A stretch of 64,000 nucleotides of DNA from Caballeronia telluris (GTDB taxonomy: Bacteria > Pseudomonadota > Gammaproteobacteria > Burkholderiales > Burkholderiaceae). Position numbers and translations under genes: made by a program. Under the pieces are notes generated by a model. The model was given only the letters and a program-made list of their open reading frames with translations, had not been told where the DNA came from and ran no database searches. Numbering within the stretch: position 1 is the first letter of the stretch; each line of letters begins with the position of its first letter. Shown piece after piece: positions 52,630 through 62,296 of the stretch. The stretch spans positions 372,001 through 436,000 of the forward strand of contig NZ_FCNZ02000001.1 in assembly GCF_001544495.1 (NCBI RefSeq). Reading direction: 5' to 3'.

Positions 52630-54612
52630 ATGACCCAACCCGCTTCTTCCCCGAGTCCCGAGGACACTCCCGCCCTCGAGCCGCGCGAGGACGCCGACGT
52701 CCGCGATTCGCTCTACCGGACGCTCGTCCAGGAAATCGAGGACTACGCGATCTTCATGCTCGATCTCGACGGCCGCGTGCGCACCTGGAATGCCGGCGCG
52801 CAGAAGATCAAGGGCTATGCAGCGCGCGAGATCATCGGCCAGCACTTTTCGCGCTTTTATCCCGCGGAAGCGCTCGCACGCGACTGGCCCGCCTACGAAT
52901 TGCGCGAGGCGCTCGCCGTCGGACGCTTCGAGGACGAAGGCTGGCGCGTGCGCAAGGACGGCTCGCTCTTCTGGGCGAACGTCGTGATCACGACGATGCG
53001 CGACCCGGACGGCACGCCGATCGGCTTCGCCAAGCTCACCCGCGACCTGACGCTGCGCCGCCAGGAAGAGGAGCGCCTGCGCCAGAGCGAGGAGCGCTTT
53101 CGCCTGCTGGTCGAATCGGTCGAGGATTACGCCATCTTCATGCTCGATCCGGACGGCCGCGTCGCGAGCTGGAATGCCGGCGCCATTGAGATCAAGGGCT
53201 ATCGGCCCGAAGAAATCATCGGGCAGCACTTCTCGGTCTTTTACCGCCCCGAGGACAACGCCGCCGGCAAGCCCGCCGGCGAACTCGCGCGCGCGTCGCG
53301 CTTCGGTCGCGTCGAGGACGAAGGCTGGCGCGTGCGCAAGGACGGCTCGCTCTTCTGGGCCAACGTCATCATCACGGCGGTGTACGATTCATCCGGCACG
53401 CTGCGCGGCTTCGCGAAGGTCACGCGCGACCTGAGCGAGAGAAAGCGCCTGGAGGAACTGGAGCGGTCGAGCCAGCACGTCAGCGAATTCCTCGCGACGC
53501 TCGCGCACGAACTGCGCAATCCGCTCGCGCCGCTGCGCAACGCGGTCGGCGTGATGCAGCTCGAACCGCAGCTCTCGCCGACCATCGCCTCGTGCCGCGA
53601 CATGATCGACCGTCAGACCATTCAACTGTCGCGGCTCGTCGACGACCTGCTCGACATGGGCCGCATCACCACCGGCAAGATCGATCTGCGCATGGCGAGC
53701 GTCGATATGGCCGAGGTCGTCGCGCATAGCGTCGAGGCGGTGCGCCCGCTCGCCGACCAGCGCCAGCAGGTGATCGACGTCCGGCTGCCGGCGGAAGGCG
53801 TCGTGGTGGAGGGCGACTTCGTGCGGCTCGTGCAGGTGCTGCAAAATCTGCTGAACAATGCATCGAAATTTTCGCCGACGGGCGGGCGCATCGCGATCGA
53901 GATTGTGAACGAAGCGCGCAACATCGTGCTGACGGTGAGCGATCAGGGACGCGGCATCTCGCCCGGCTCGCTCGACACCATCTTCACGCTCTTCGCGCAG
54001 GAAGACCGGCTGCTCGACCCGACGCACAACGGGCTCGGCATCGGCCTCACGCTGTCGCGCTCGCTCGTCGAACTGCACGGCGGCATGATCTCGGCGCAAA
54101 GCGAGGGACGCGGCATGGGCAGCGTCTTCACCGTGCGCCTGCCGCGCGCGCGGCGGCGCGCCGTCCGCTCCACGAACGCCGCCGGTCGACCGACGGCGGC
54201 CATGCCGGCGAACGCGATGCGCGTGCTCGTGATCGACGACAACCGCGATTCCGCCGACAGCCTCGCGATGCTGATCGGCATGAAGGGCCACGAGTCGCGC
54301 GCGGCCTACGACGGCGCGAGCGGCCTGACCGTCGCCCGGGAGTTCCTGCCGGATCTCGTGCTGGTCGACCTGGCGATGCCGGACATGGACGGCTTTACCG
54401 TGCTGCGGGCGCTGCGCGCAAACGCGGCGTTCGCGCGCACGGTGACTGCGGCGATGACGGGCTTCGGGCAGAATCAGGACCGCGAGCGTTCGATCGGGGA
54501 AGGCTTCGACGCGCATCTCGTCAAGCCGGTGGAGATGGTGCTGCTCGACGCGCTGCTCGCCGATGCGAAGCGCCGCTTCCTTGCCGCCGGCACGGGGCGG
54601 CCGCTCGCCTGA
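52630..54612 (+). CDS. hybrid sensor histidine kinase with tandem PAS domains and receiver
   Basis: A 660-residue soluble protein (no transmembrane segment): PAS1 (about 30-150), PAS2 (about 155-275), HisKA with H-box TLAHELRNPLAPLRNAVGVM, HATPase_c (NLLNNASKFSPTG, DQGRGISP, GIGLTLSRSL) and a C-terminal receiver (VLVIDDNRDSADSLAML, phosphoacceptor aspartate in VLVDLAMPDMDGF, lysine in HLVKPVEM). The PAS domains are very alike and share a 49-base exact DNA repeat, so they arose by a fairly recent internal duplication. Signal, partner and output unknown. It starts 69 bases after the DUF3293 gene. Confidence 0.92.
   Translation: MTQPASSPSPEDTPALEPREDADVRDSLYRTLVQEIEDYAIFMLDLDGRVRTWNAGAQKIKGYAAREIIGQHFSRFYPAEALARDWPAYELREALAVGRFEDEGWRVRKDGSLFWANVVITTMRDPDGTPIGFAKLTRDLTLRRQEEERLRQSEERFRLLVESVEDYAIFMLDPDGRVASWNAGAIEIKGYRPEEIIGQHFSVFYRPEDNAAGKPAGELARASRFGRVEDEGWRVRKDGSLFWANVIITAVYDSSGTLRGFAKVTRDLSERKRLEELERSSQHVSEFLATLAHELRNPLAPLRNAVGVMQLEPQLSPTIASCRDMIDRQTIQLSRLVDDLLDMGRITTGKIDLRMASVDMAEVVAHSVEAVRPLADQRQQVIDVRLPAEGVVVEGDFVRLVQVLQNLLNNASKFSPTGGRIAIEIVNEARNIVLTVSDQGRGISPGSLDTIFTLFAQEDRLLDPTHNGLGIGLTLSRSLVELHGGMISAQSEGRGMGSVFTVRLPRARRRAVRSTNAAGRPTAAMPANAMRVLVIDDNRDSADSLAMLIGMKGHESRAAYDGASGLTVAREFLPDLVLVDLAMPDMDGFTVLRALRANAAFARTVTAAMTGFGQNQDRERSIGEGFDAHLVKPVEMVLLDALLADAKRRFLAAGTGRPLA
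52928..52976 (+). repeat. 49-base direct repeat, copy 1, in PAS1
   Basis: Exact 49-base match to 53312-53360, 384 bases (128 codons) away and in the same frame. It encodes EDEGWRVRKDGSLFW in both PAS domains. This marks the duplication that produced PAS2 and could allow recombination that deletes or adds one PAS domain. Confidence 0.9.
53312..53360 (+). repeat. 49-base direct repeat, copy 2, in PAS2
   Basis: Second copy of the 49-base exact repeat at 52928-52976; see that entry for meaning. Bases immediately beyond both ends differ between the copies. Confidence 0.9.
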
Positions 54613-54661
54613 TCGTCCGCATCGCCGATCGTTCATTGGCTTTTCGCCCGGGGAGGCGTCC

Positions 54662-55129
54662 GTGTCCGTGTATCTGATCGCGTTGCTGATGGGTATCGTC
54701 GCGGGTCTGCGGGCGATGACCGCGCCCGCCGCCGTGAGCTGGGCCGCGCATCTCGGCTGGCTGCCGCTCGCGGGCACGCCGCTCGCCTTCTTCGGCTACG
54801 CCGCGACACCGTGGATTTTCACGGCGCTCGCCATCGTCGAACTGGTCACCGACCAGTTGCCGCGCACCCCGAGCCGCAAGGTGCCGATGCAGTTCGGCGC
54901 GCGCATCGTGCTCGGCGCGTTGTGCGGCGCGGCGCTCGCCATGCCGGCGGGTGGGTGGATCGGCGGGCTGGTCGCGGGCGTCGCGGGGGCCATCGCGGGG
55001 ACGCTCGGCGGCGCGAAGGCGCGCGCCGCGCTGGCGCGCTCGTTCGGACGTGATCTGCCGGCGGCGCTGATCGAGGATGTCGTCGCGGTCTGCGGTGCGG
55101 TGCTGCTGGTGCTCGCCATCCCGCGATAG
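54662..55129 (+). CDS. DUF4126-type small membrane protein
   Basis: A 155-residue inner-membrane protein with about four hydrophobic segments: VYLIALLMGIVAGLRAMTAP at the start, TPWIFTALAIVELVTDQLP, GARIVLGALCGAALAMPAGG, and IEDVVAVCGAVLLVLAIPR. The pattern fits DUF4126 (glycine-rich four-helix membrane proteins of unknown function). The start is a GTG at 54662, with GGGAGG ending six bases upstream; the open frame extends far upstream but without protein character. 49 bases after the hybrid kinase gene. Confidence 0.75.
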   Translation: MSVYLIALLMGIVAGLRAMTAPAAVSWAAHLGWLPLAGTPLAFFGYAATPWIFTALAIVELVTDQLPRTPSRKVPMQFGARIVLGALCGAALAMPAGGWIGGLVAGVAGAIAGTLGGAKARAALARSFGRDLPAALIEDVVAVCGAVLLVLAIPR

Positions 55130-55141
55130 CGCGTTGGCGTC

Positions 55142-55648
55142 TCAGGCCGCCTGGATGCGGCACAGGTCCCGATGCGTGAGATAGAGCCGCAGATCGAATT
55201 CGATCTGATGGTAGCCCGGCTGCATGAATTCGCAGAGCCGGTAGAACGCCTTGTTGTGATCGCCTTCCTTCAGATGCGCGAGTTCATGCACGACGATCAT
55301 CTTCAGGAATTCGGGCGCGGTGTCCTTGAACAGCGACGCGATCCGGATCTCCTTCTTCGCCTTCAGCTTGCCGCCCTGCACGCGCGAAATGGCCGTGTGC
55401 AGGCCGAGCGCATGACGCAGCACGTCGAGCTTGCTGTCGTAGACGACCTTGTCGATGGCGGGCGCGACGCGCAGGAATTCCTGTTTCAGTTCGCAGCAAT
55501 ATGCGTAGAGCGCGCGGTCCGACTGCACGGCATGACGATGCGGATAGCGCGCTTCGAGATAGGTGCCGAGCCGACCCTCGGCGATCAGGCGGCGAACCTT
55601 TTCCTGCAGCGTGGCGGAATAGGCGCTCAGGTATTTCAGATGTTGCAT
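55142..55648 (-). CDS. YgjP/M48-like metallopeptidase-domain protein
   Basis: A 168-residue cytosolic protein with the YgjP-type zinc motif VVHELAHLKEGDHNKAFY (HExxH plus a downstream His/Glu). N-terminal QHLKYLSAYSATLQEKVRRL and YLEARYPHRHAVQSD precede the core, as in YgjP/M48-related proteins. Proteolytic activity is untested for this family. The start at 55648 (MQHLKYLS) is preferred to a frame reaching 55744, whose extra residues lack family character; its Shine-Dalgarno is weak. Confidence 0.82.
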   Translation of the reverse strand: MQHLKYLSAYSATLQEKVRRLIAEGRLGTYLEARYPHRHAVQSDRALYAYCCELKQEFLRVAPAIDKVVYDSKLDVLRHALGLHTAISRVQGGKLKAKKEIRIASLFKDTAPEFLKMIVVHELAHLKEGDHNKAFYRLCEFMQPGYHQIEFDLRLYLTHRDLCRIQAA

Positions 55649-55801
55649 GGCGGTCGGAAGGGGCAAAAGGGCGGCGAACAAGACTCGATTGTAACGAGCG
55701 CAGCCAAACGCGTAAGTTTGTGTACGGATCGTCGTCGAGAACACGTGCGGCGTGGCAAGATGCGCGACCTGATTTCATCATCGCAGCGCGGCATCGACAT
55801 C

Positions 55802-56329
55802 ATGGCTTCAAACAAGGCGCATCGCGCCACCGGCTGGGCGGCCGGCATTATCGCGGCGGCGCTCGTCAGCAAGACGGGCGGCGCGGGTCCTCACCAGCTT
55901 TGCAGCGTGCTCGCGCTCGCTGCGGGCGTGCTCGGCAGCACGGCGCCCGACTGGCTCGAAGTCGCGTGGTGGTCGCGCGCGAGGCGGCTCTGGATCACGC
56001 ATCGCACGCTCACGCATTGGGGTGTCGGATGGATCGCGCTCTGCGTGATTTCGTATCGGCTGCTCGGCGTGCATCCGTTCGCGGCGGTCACGTTCGGCTT
56101 CGCGTGCGGCGGCCTCATGCATCTTTTCGCCGACTGGCCGAATCCGCTCGGCGTGCCGTGGATCGCCGCGCGCCATTCGCTGAACCTCTGGACGAGCGGG
56201 CGTTGCGATCTGCTCGTCGTCGGCGCTGCGTGGACCGGCGCCGGGCTCACGGCCGATCACATCTGGCTGCATGGTGCGTTGCTGCATGGCACAGAAAGCC
56301 TGCGCCTTTTTCACGCGATCAGGCTTTAG
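55802..56329 (+). CDS. YdjM/DUF457-like metal-dependent membrane hydrolase
   Basis: A 175-residue membrane protein of the YdjM (LexA-binding, inner-membrane metal-dependent hydrolase) family: MASNKAHRATGWAAGIIAAA, DWLEV acidic site, HRTLTHWGVGW (histidines), GGLMHLFADWPNPLGVPW, and a hydrophobic tail. E. coli YdjM is SOS-induced, but no LexA site is clear here. I start at 55802; an upstream in-frame ATG gives a less likely extension. It is divergent from the YgjP-type gene. Confidence 0.82.
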   Translation: MASNKAHRATGWAAGIIAAALVSKTGGAGPHQLCSVLALAAGVLGSTAPDWLEVAWWSRARRLWITHRTLTHWGVGWIALCVISYRLLGVHPFAAVTFGFACGGLMHLFADWPNPLGVPWIAARHSLNLWTSGRCDLLVVGAAWTGAGLTADHIWLHGALLHGTESLRLFHAIRL

Positions 56330-56376
56330 GGCGCGCCAGTACAATGGTCCGTTCAACTCAAACCGGTGACCCGTTC

Positions 56377-56874
56377 ATGCAATCCGCTTTCGCCGTCCGT
56401 ACGAGCCGACGCTTCGTCTTTGCGTGCCTCACGTTGTTCGCGGTGTGTTCGCTCGGCGGCTGCGCGGGCCTCTTCAATCGCGAGGAAATGCGCGTGAACG
56501 TGGTCGGACTCGAACCGCTCGAGGGGCAGGGGCTCGAAGCGCGTTTCAACGTGAAGCTGCGCGTGCAGAATCCCAACGACGCGCCGATCGAGTACAACGG
56601 CATCTCGCTCGATCTCGACCTGAACGGCCGGCCGTTCGCGAGCGGCGTGAGCGACCAGAAAGGCAGCGTGCCGCGCTTCGGCGAAGCCGTGCTCGCCGTG
56701 CCGGTGACCGTTTCCGCCTTCACGGCGGCGCGTCAGGCGCTCGGCTTCGCGAACGCCTCGCAGTTCGACAACATCCCGTACGCGTTGCGCGGACGGCTCG
56801 CAGGCGGCCCGTTCGGCGGCGCGACCTTCAACGACAAGGGCACCCTGAGCCTTCCGTCCGGCGGCGGGTTCTAA
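56377..56874 (+). CDS. LEA14/WHy-domain lipoprotein
   Basis: A 165-residue lipoprotein: signal FVFACLTLFAVCSLGGCAG with lipobox LGGC, followed by an LEA type 2/WHy domain (VNVVGLEPLEGQGLEARFNV, LRVQNPNDAPIEYNGISLDL, then LNGRPFASGVS). In bacteria these immunoglobulin-like proteins are mostly unstudied. An upstream ATG at 56344 would extend the N-terminus by 11 residues; I use 56377 for a compact signal. The stop codon overlaps the convergent cupin gene by four bases. Confidence 0.82.
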   Translation: MQSAFAVRTSRRFVFACLTLFAVCSLGGCAGLFNREEMRVNVVGLEPLEGQGLEARFNVKLRVQNPNDAPIEYNGISLDLDLNGRPFASGVSDQKGSVPRFGEAVLAVPVTVSAFTAARQALGFANASQFDNIPYALRGRLAGGPFGGATFNDKGTLSLPSGGGF

Positions 56875-57290
56875 AGCTCGTCCGCCGGATCATAGGGATC
56901 GACGCGCTCCTGCTCGTTCGCGTCGTTGCGCGCCACGATCGCGCGGGCAGGTTCGGTCGCGCTCAGGTTGAACGCCTGATGCGGCACGCCCGGCGGGACG
57001 AACAGGAAATCGCCCGCCTCGTTGATCACCGATTCGCGCAGGCCCGGCCCATAGCGCGTCTCGACGCGCCCTTCCAGCACATAGATGCCCGTCTCGTAGC
57101 CGCGATGCACGTGCGGCTCGGCATGCCCGCCCGGCGGCACGACGACGATATGCATCGACAGCCCCCGCGCGCCCACCGACGCCGCCGAAATGCCGACGAA
57201 GTAGGGTAGCCGCTGACGCGTCGCAATCTCGCGGTCGGGCCGCACGGTGACGAGCGTGGGCGGTGCGGCATCGTGTTCATCGTTCTGCAT
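56871..57290 (-). CDS. cupin domain-containing protein
   Basis: A 139-residue single-cupin protein. Cupin motif 1 is PGGHAEPHVHRGYETGIYVL (His, His, Glu metal ligands) and motif 2 AGDFLFVPPGVPHQAFNL (His). Small stand-alone cupins of this kind may be dioxygenases, isomerases or sugar-binding proteins; none can be assigned. It is divergent from the glutamate dehydrogenase gene with 133 bases between, and converges with the LEA14-like gene with a 4-base overlap. Confidence 0.86.
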   Translation of the reverse strand: MQNDEHDAAPPTLVTVRPDREIATRQRLPYFVGISAASVGARGLSMHIVVVPPGGHAEPHVHRGYETGIYVLEGRVETRYGPGLRESVINEAGDFLFVPPGVPHQAFNLSATEPARAIVARNDANEQERVDPYDPADEL

Positions 57291-57423
57291 GTCGTCTTCT
57301 CCGAAGCGTCGCGCGCTCGCGTTCCATTCCCATGCCGCGCGCGTGTCGCGCTAACCGGCGCATAATCGCAGAAAATGCGATGCGGGTGCAGTGCACGCCA
57401 TCTCGGCGAGCCAGGAGGACACC

Positions 57424-60400
57424 ATGCTGGTCAAGAACGAAGAGCGCGTCGAGCGCCTGCTCGACGATGTCGTCGAGTTCGCGCGGGGACGCTTGCCGCA
57501 AGAGACGTTCGCCGTCATCGAACCCTTCCTGCGCGGCTACTACGAACTGGTGGACGTCGAGGACATCCAGAGCCGCGACATCGCCGACCTGTACGGCGCC
57601 GCGATGGCGCACTGGCAGACGGCGCAGAAGTTCGTGACGGGCCGCGAAGTGCTGCGCGTCTACAACCCGAATCTGGAGCAGCACGGCTGGCATTCGGACC
57701 ACACGGTGGTCGAGATCGTCAACGACGACATGCCGTTCCTCGTCGATTCGGTCACGATGGAAATCAACCGCCTCGGCCTCTCGCTGCATTCGGCGATCCA
57801 TCCGGTGTTTCGCGTGTGGCGCGGCAAGTCCGGGGCAATCGAGAGGATCGGTCCCGGCCACGCCGATGCCAGCGACAAGGAGGCGTCGTCGCTCGCATCC
57901 TTCATACATTTCGAAGTGGACCGCTGCGGCGAAGCGTCGAAGCTCGACGAACTGCGCGTGAACATCGCGCGCGTACTCGGCGACGTGCGCGCGTCCGTGG
58001 AAGACTGGCCGAAGATCGTCGACGTGGCGCGCGCGACCATCGGCGAAATGAAGACGCGCGACACGAGCCCGGACGGCATCGAGGCGCGCGCATTCCTCGA
58101 ATGGATGGTGGCGGATCACTTCACGTTCCTCGGCCATCGCGACTACGAACTCGTGACGCAGGACGGCGCGTTCGCGCTGCGCGGGTTGCCCGGCTCGGGC
58201 GCCGGCATTCTGCGCGAGTCGCTGCGCCCGCCCTCCGCGGACGACGTCACGGCCCTGCCGCCCGCAGCGGCGTCGATCGTCGAAGGCGCTTCGCCGATCT
58301 TTCTCACCAAGGCCAATTCGCGCGCGACGGTGCATCGTCCGGGTTATCTCGACTATGTCGGCGTGAAGCGCACCGGACCGGACGGGAAGGTGATCGGCGA
58401 GCGCCGCTTTCTCGGGCTCTATACCTCGACCGCGTATCTCGTGCCGACGTCCGAGATTCCGATCGTGCGCCGCAAGTGCGCGAACATCGTGCGACGCGCG
58501 GGCTTCCTCGCGAAGGGACATCTGCACAAGTCGCTTATCACGGTGCTCGAACAATATCCACGCGACGAACTTTTCCAAGCCGACGAAGACGTGCTCTTCG
58601 ACATCGCGCTCGGCGTGCTGCGCCTTCAGGAGCATCAGCGCACACGGCTCTTCGTGCGGCGCGACCGCTTCGACCGCTTCGTGTCATGCCTCGTCTTCGT
58701 GCCGCGCGACAAGTTCAACACCGACCTGCGGCGGCGCATTTCGAAGGTGCTGATGGAAGCGTTCAACGGCAAGAGCATCGAATTCACGCCGCTCTTGTCG
58801 GAGTCGCCGCTGGCACGGATTCACATCGTCGTGCGCGCGGCCACGGGCGGCATGCCGGAAGTCGACACACGCGAACTCGAAGCGCGCGTCGTGCAGGTGG
58901 CGCGCCGCTGGCAGGACGATCTCGCCGATGCGCTGATCGACAGTCACGGCGAAGAAGCGGGCAACCGCCTGCTGCAACGTTACGCGGATTCGTTTCCGGC
59001 CGGCTATCGCGAGGACTATCCGGCGCGCACCGCCGTGCGCGACATCGAACTGATCGAAGAGACGCAGACGCGCGCTAGCGGCCTCGCGATGAGTCTGTAT
59101 CGCCCGATCGAAGCGGGGCGGCGCGCGTTTCGCTTCAAGGTGTATCGCGTGGGCGAGCCGATCGCTTTGTCGCACAGCCTGCCGATGCTCGAACATCTCG
59201 GCGTGCGCGTCGACGAAGAGCGGCCTTATCGCATCGAGCCGACCGGCGCGCCGCATGCGTGGATTCACGACTTCGGCCTCGAACTCGCGGATGACGTGGA
59301 GTTCGACATCGACCTGGTGAAGGCGCTCTTCGAAAACGCGTTCGCGTGCGTGTGGACGGGCGAAGTGGAGAACGACGACTTCAACCGGCTCGTGCTGCGC
59401 GCGCAATTCGGCGCACGCGATGTCACGATCCTGCGCGCCTACGCGAAGTATCTGCGGCAAGTGGGCTCAACCTTCAGCGACGCTTATATCGAGCGCGCGC
59501 TCACGGGCAATCCGGGCATCGCGCGCATGCTGCTCGAACTGTTCCTCGCGCGATTCGATCCGGCACTCGCGGATGGCGGCGCGCGCGAGACGCTCGTCGA
59601 GCGCATGCTGAAGGCGATCGAGGCGGCGCTCGACAAGGTGCCCAATCTCGACGAAGACCGCATCCTGCGCCAGTTCCTCGGCGTCATCAATGCGACCGTG
59701 CGCACCAATCATTTCCGCAAGGGCGACGACGGCCGGCCGCGGCCTTATCTGTCGTTCAAGCTCGATCCGTCGAAGGTACCGGGGCTGCCCGAGCCCAAGC
59801 CGATGTTCGAGATCTGGGTCTATGCGCCGCGCGTCGAGGGCGTGCATCTGCGCGGCGGGCGCGTCGCGCGCGGCGGGCTGCGCTGGTCGGATCGCCGCGA
59901 GGACTTCCGCACGGAAGTGCTCGGTCTCATGAAGGCGCAGATGGTGAAGAACGCGGTGATCGTGCCGGTGGGATCAAAGGGCGGCTTCGTCGTGAAGAAT
60001 CCTCCGCCCGCGAGCGATCGCGAGGCGTTCATGCAGGAAGGCATCGCGTGCTATCAGATGTTCCTGCGCGGCCTGCTCGATGTCACCGACAATCGCGTGG
60101 CAGGCGAGATCGAACCGCCGCCGGATGTCGTGCGCCACGATCCGGACGATCCCTATCTCGTCGTCGCCGCCGACAAGGGCACGGCCACGTTCTCCGACTA
60201 CGCGAACGCGATCGCGCGCGAATACGGCTTCTGGCTCGACGATGCGTTCGCGTCGGGCGGCTCGGTCGGCTACGACCACAAGAAGATGGGCATCACCGCG
60301 CGCGGCGCGTGGGAATCGGTCAAGCGGCACTTCCGCGAAATGGGCGTCGATACGCAGACGACCGACTTCAGCGTGGTCGGCATCGGCGACATGTCGGGCG

Positions 60401-62268
60401 ACGTGTTCGGCAACGGCATGCTGCTCTCGCGTCATATCCGGCTCGTTGCCGCGTTCGATCACCGGCACATCTTCCTCGATCCGCATCCGGACACCGAAAC
60501 GAGTTTCAGGGAACGCGAGCGGCTCTTCGCGCTGCCGCGCTCTAGCTGGGCCGACTACGATGCCGCGCTGATCTCGGCGGGCGGCGGCGTGTATCCGCGC
60601 ACCGCGAAAACCATCGGGATCACAGCCGAGGTGCAGGCGATGCTCGGCATCGCGGCGGCGACGCTCGCGCCGAACGAACTGATCCGCGCGATCCTGCTCG
60701 CGGATATCGATCTGCTTTACAACGGCGGCGTCGGCACCTATGTGAAGTCGGCGCGCGAGACGCATGCGCAGGTCGGCGACCGCGCGAACGAAGCGGTCCG
60801 CGTGAACGGTGCCGAGTTGCGCTGCAAGGTCGTGGGCGAAGGCGGCAATCTGGGCTTCACGCAACTCGGACGCATCGAGTTCGCGCAGCACGGCGGGCGC
60901 ATCAATACGGACGCGATCGACAACTCGGCAGGTGTAGATTGTTCGGACCACGAAGTGAACATCAAGATCCTGCTCGGACTCGTGGTGGCCGACGGCGAGA
61001 TGACCGAGAAGCAGCGCAACAAGCTGCTCGCCGAGATGACCGACGAAGTGGGCTTGCTGGTGCTGAAGGACAATTATTCGCAGACGCAGGCGCTCTCGAT
61101 CGCGAAGCGTTACGTGACCGAGATGCTCGATGCCGAGGCGCGCCTGATGCGCTCGCTTGAACGCGCGGGGCGGCTCAAGCGCAAGATCGAATTCCTGCCT
61201 TCCGACGACGAGATCGCCGAGCGGCAGGCGGCGAAGCAGGGGCTGACGTCGCCGGAACGGGCGGTGCTGCTCGCCTACAGCAAGATGTGGCTGTACGACG
61301 AACTGCTCGACTCCGACGTGCCCGAAGATGCGCTCGTCGCCGACATGCTGCTCGACTATTTTCCGCAGGCGCTGCAGCAGCGCTATAGCGAACCGATGCA
61401 GCGTCATCCGCTCAGGCGCGAAATTCTCGCGACGCATCTGACCAATGCGTTCGTCAATCGCGTGGGATGCACCTTCGTGCAGCGTCTGATGGAAGAAACC
61501 GACGCGTGTCCGAGCGACATCGTGCGCGCGGCGCTGATGGTGCGCGATGTCTTCGATCTGAACGACCTGTGGAAACGCATCGACCTGCTCGACAACGTCG
61601 TCGCCGATGAAGTGCAGGCGCGCATGTTCGTCGAAGTGGTGCGGCTGCTCGAAGGCACGACGCTCTGGTTCCTGCGGCGTCTGAAGGAGCGCACGGGCGA
61701 CGGCTCCGTGCTGCTCGCGCGCTGCCGCGAGGCGGCGGCGCGGCTTGCGCCGCAGTTGCCGGCGCTTTTGCCGGTGGCGGACCTGGAGTCGTGGTACGCG
61801 CGCAGGCGCGAGCTGGAAGACGCGGGCGTGGAAAGCGGGCTCGCGGCGCGGGTCGCGAGCGGCGACATCTCGACGGCGGTGCTGGACAGCGCCGAAGTCG
61901 CGGCAAACTGCGATCGTCCGCTGGAAGTCGTCGCGAGCGTGTACTTCGCGATCGGCACGCTGCTCGACTATGGCTGGATCGCCGAGCGGGCGATGGCGCT
62001 GCCCACAGCCACGCACTGGGACCTGCTTGCGCGCGCGGCCGCGCTGGAAGAACTCGCGCGGCTCAAGCGCGCGCTCACCGTGAGCGCGCTCGAAGCGTCG
62101 CGCGGAATCGATTCAGCCGATGTGATCGTCGATAGCTGGCGCGCAAAGCGTGCGGATGCGCTCGAACGCTATGCGCGGCTCCTCGCCGAACTGCGCGCGG
62201 CAGGCGGCGCGAGTCTTTCGATGCTGCTCGTCGTGGTGCGCGAGATGGCGGTGCTCGAACGCGCCTGA
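57424..62268 (+). CDS. gdhZ: NAD-specific glutamate dehydrogenase, large (~180 kDa) type
   Basis: A 1614-residue NAD-glutamate dehydrogenase, interconverting glutamate with 2-oxoglutarate and ammonium. The length and layout match the L-180 family: N-terminal ACT-like regulatory domains, the dehydrogenase core around residues 780-1250 (GGRVARGGLRWSDRREDFRT, then EVLGLMKAQMVKNAVIVPVG, SKGGFVVKNP, SGDVFGNGMLLSRHIRL) and a C-terminal helical part. GGAGGA lies seven bases before the ATG at 57424. Such enzymes are allosterically regulated by amino acids such as arginine in some bacteria. A hairpin overlaps its stop codon. Confidence 0.95.
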   Translation: MLVKNEERVERLLDDVVEFARGRLPQETFAVIEPFLRGYYELVDVEDIQSRDIADLYGAAMAHWQTAQKFVTGREVLRVYNPNLEQHGWHSDHTVVEIVNDDMPFLVDSVTMEINRLGLSLHSAIHPVFRVWRGKSGAIERIGPGHADASDKEASSLASFIHFEVDRCGEASKLDELRVNIARVLGDVRASVEDWPKIVDVARATIGEMKTRDTSPDGIEARAFLEWMVADHFTFLGHRDYELVTQDGAFALRGLPGSGAGILRESLRPPSADDVTALPPAAASIVEGASPIFLTKANSRATVHRPGYLDYVGVKRTGPDGKVIGERRFLGLYTSTAYLVPTSEIPIVRRKCANIVRRAGFLAKGHLHKSLITVLEQYPRDELFQADEDVLFDIALGVLRLQEHQRTRLFVRRDRFDRFVSCLVFVPRDKFNTDLRRRISKVLMEAFNGKSIEFTPLLSESPLARIHIVVRAATGGMPEVDTRELEARVVQVARRWQDDLADALIDSHGEEAGNRLLQRYADSFPAGYREDYPARTAVRDIELIEETQTRASGLAMSLYRPIEAGRRAFRFKVYRVGEPIALSHSLPMLEHLGVRVDEERPYRIEPTGAPHAWIHDFGLELADDVEFDIDLVKALFENAFACVWTGEVENDDFNRLVLRAQFGARDVTILRAYAKYLRQVGSTFSDAYIERALTGNPGIARMLLELFLARFDPALADGGARETLVERMLKAIEAALDKVPNLDEDRILRQFLGVINATVRTNHFRKGDDGRPRPYLSFKLDPSKVPGLPEPKPMFEIWVYAPRVEGVHLRGGRVARGGLRWSDRREDFRTEVLGLMKAQMVKNAVIVPVGSKGGFVVKNPPPASDREAFMQEGIACYQMFLRGLLDVTDNRVAGEIEPPPDVVRHDPDDPYLVVAADKGTATFSDYANAIAREYGFWLDDAFASGGSVGYDHKKMGITARGAWESVKRHFREMGVDTQTTDFSVVGIGDMSGDVFGNGMLLSRHIRLVAAFDHRHIFLDPHPDTETSFRERERLFALPRSSWADYDAALISAGGGVYPRTAKTIGITAEVQAMLGIAAATLAPNELIRAILLADIDLLYNGGVGTYVKSARETHAQVGDRANEAVRVNGAELRCKVVGEGGNLGFTQLGRIEFAQHGGRINTDAIDNSAGVDCSDHEVNIKILLGLVVADGEMTEKQRNKLLAEMTDEVGLLVLKDNYSQTQALSIAKRYVTEMLDAEARLMRSLERAGRLKRKIEFLPSDDEIAERQAAKQGLTSPERAVLLAYSKMWLYDELLDSDVPEDALVADMLLDYFPQALQQRYSEPMQRHPLRREILATHLTNAFVNRVGCTFVQRLMEETDACPSDIVRAALMVRDVFDLNDLWKRIDLLDNVVADEVQARMFVEVVRLLEGTTLWFLRRLKERTGDGSVLLARCREAAARLAPQLPALLPVADLESWYARRRELEDAGVESGLAARVASGDISTAVLDSAEVAANCDRPLEVVASVYFAIGTLLDYGWIAERAMALPTATHWDLLARAAALEELARLKRALTVSALEASRGIDSADVIVDSWRAKRADALERYARLLAELRAAGGASLSMLLVVVREMAVLERA

Positions 62269-62279
62269 ACGGCGCGTTC
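62257..62279 (+). terminator. hairpin overlapping the gdhZ stop codon
   Basis: GAACGCGCC (62257-62265) pairs with GGCGCGTTC (62271-62279) around a 5-base loop that contains the TGA stop. It has no T-run, so it may stabilise the mRNA end or act with Rho rather than terminate on its own. Confidence 0.35.
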
Positions 62280-62296
62280 TGCGGCGCCGCGCTGGC

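Noticed and set aside
59974..62016. 680-codon open frame antisense to gdhZ
   Set aside because: Arg/His/Glu-rich shadow; no domain recognised.
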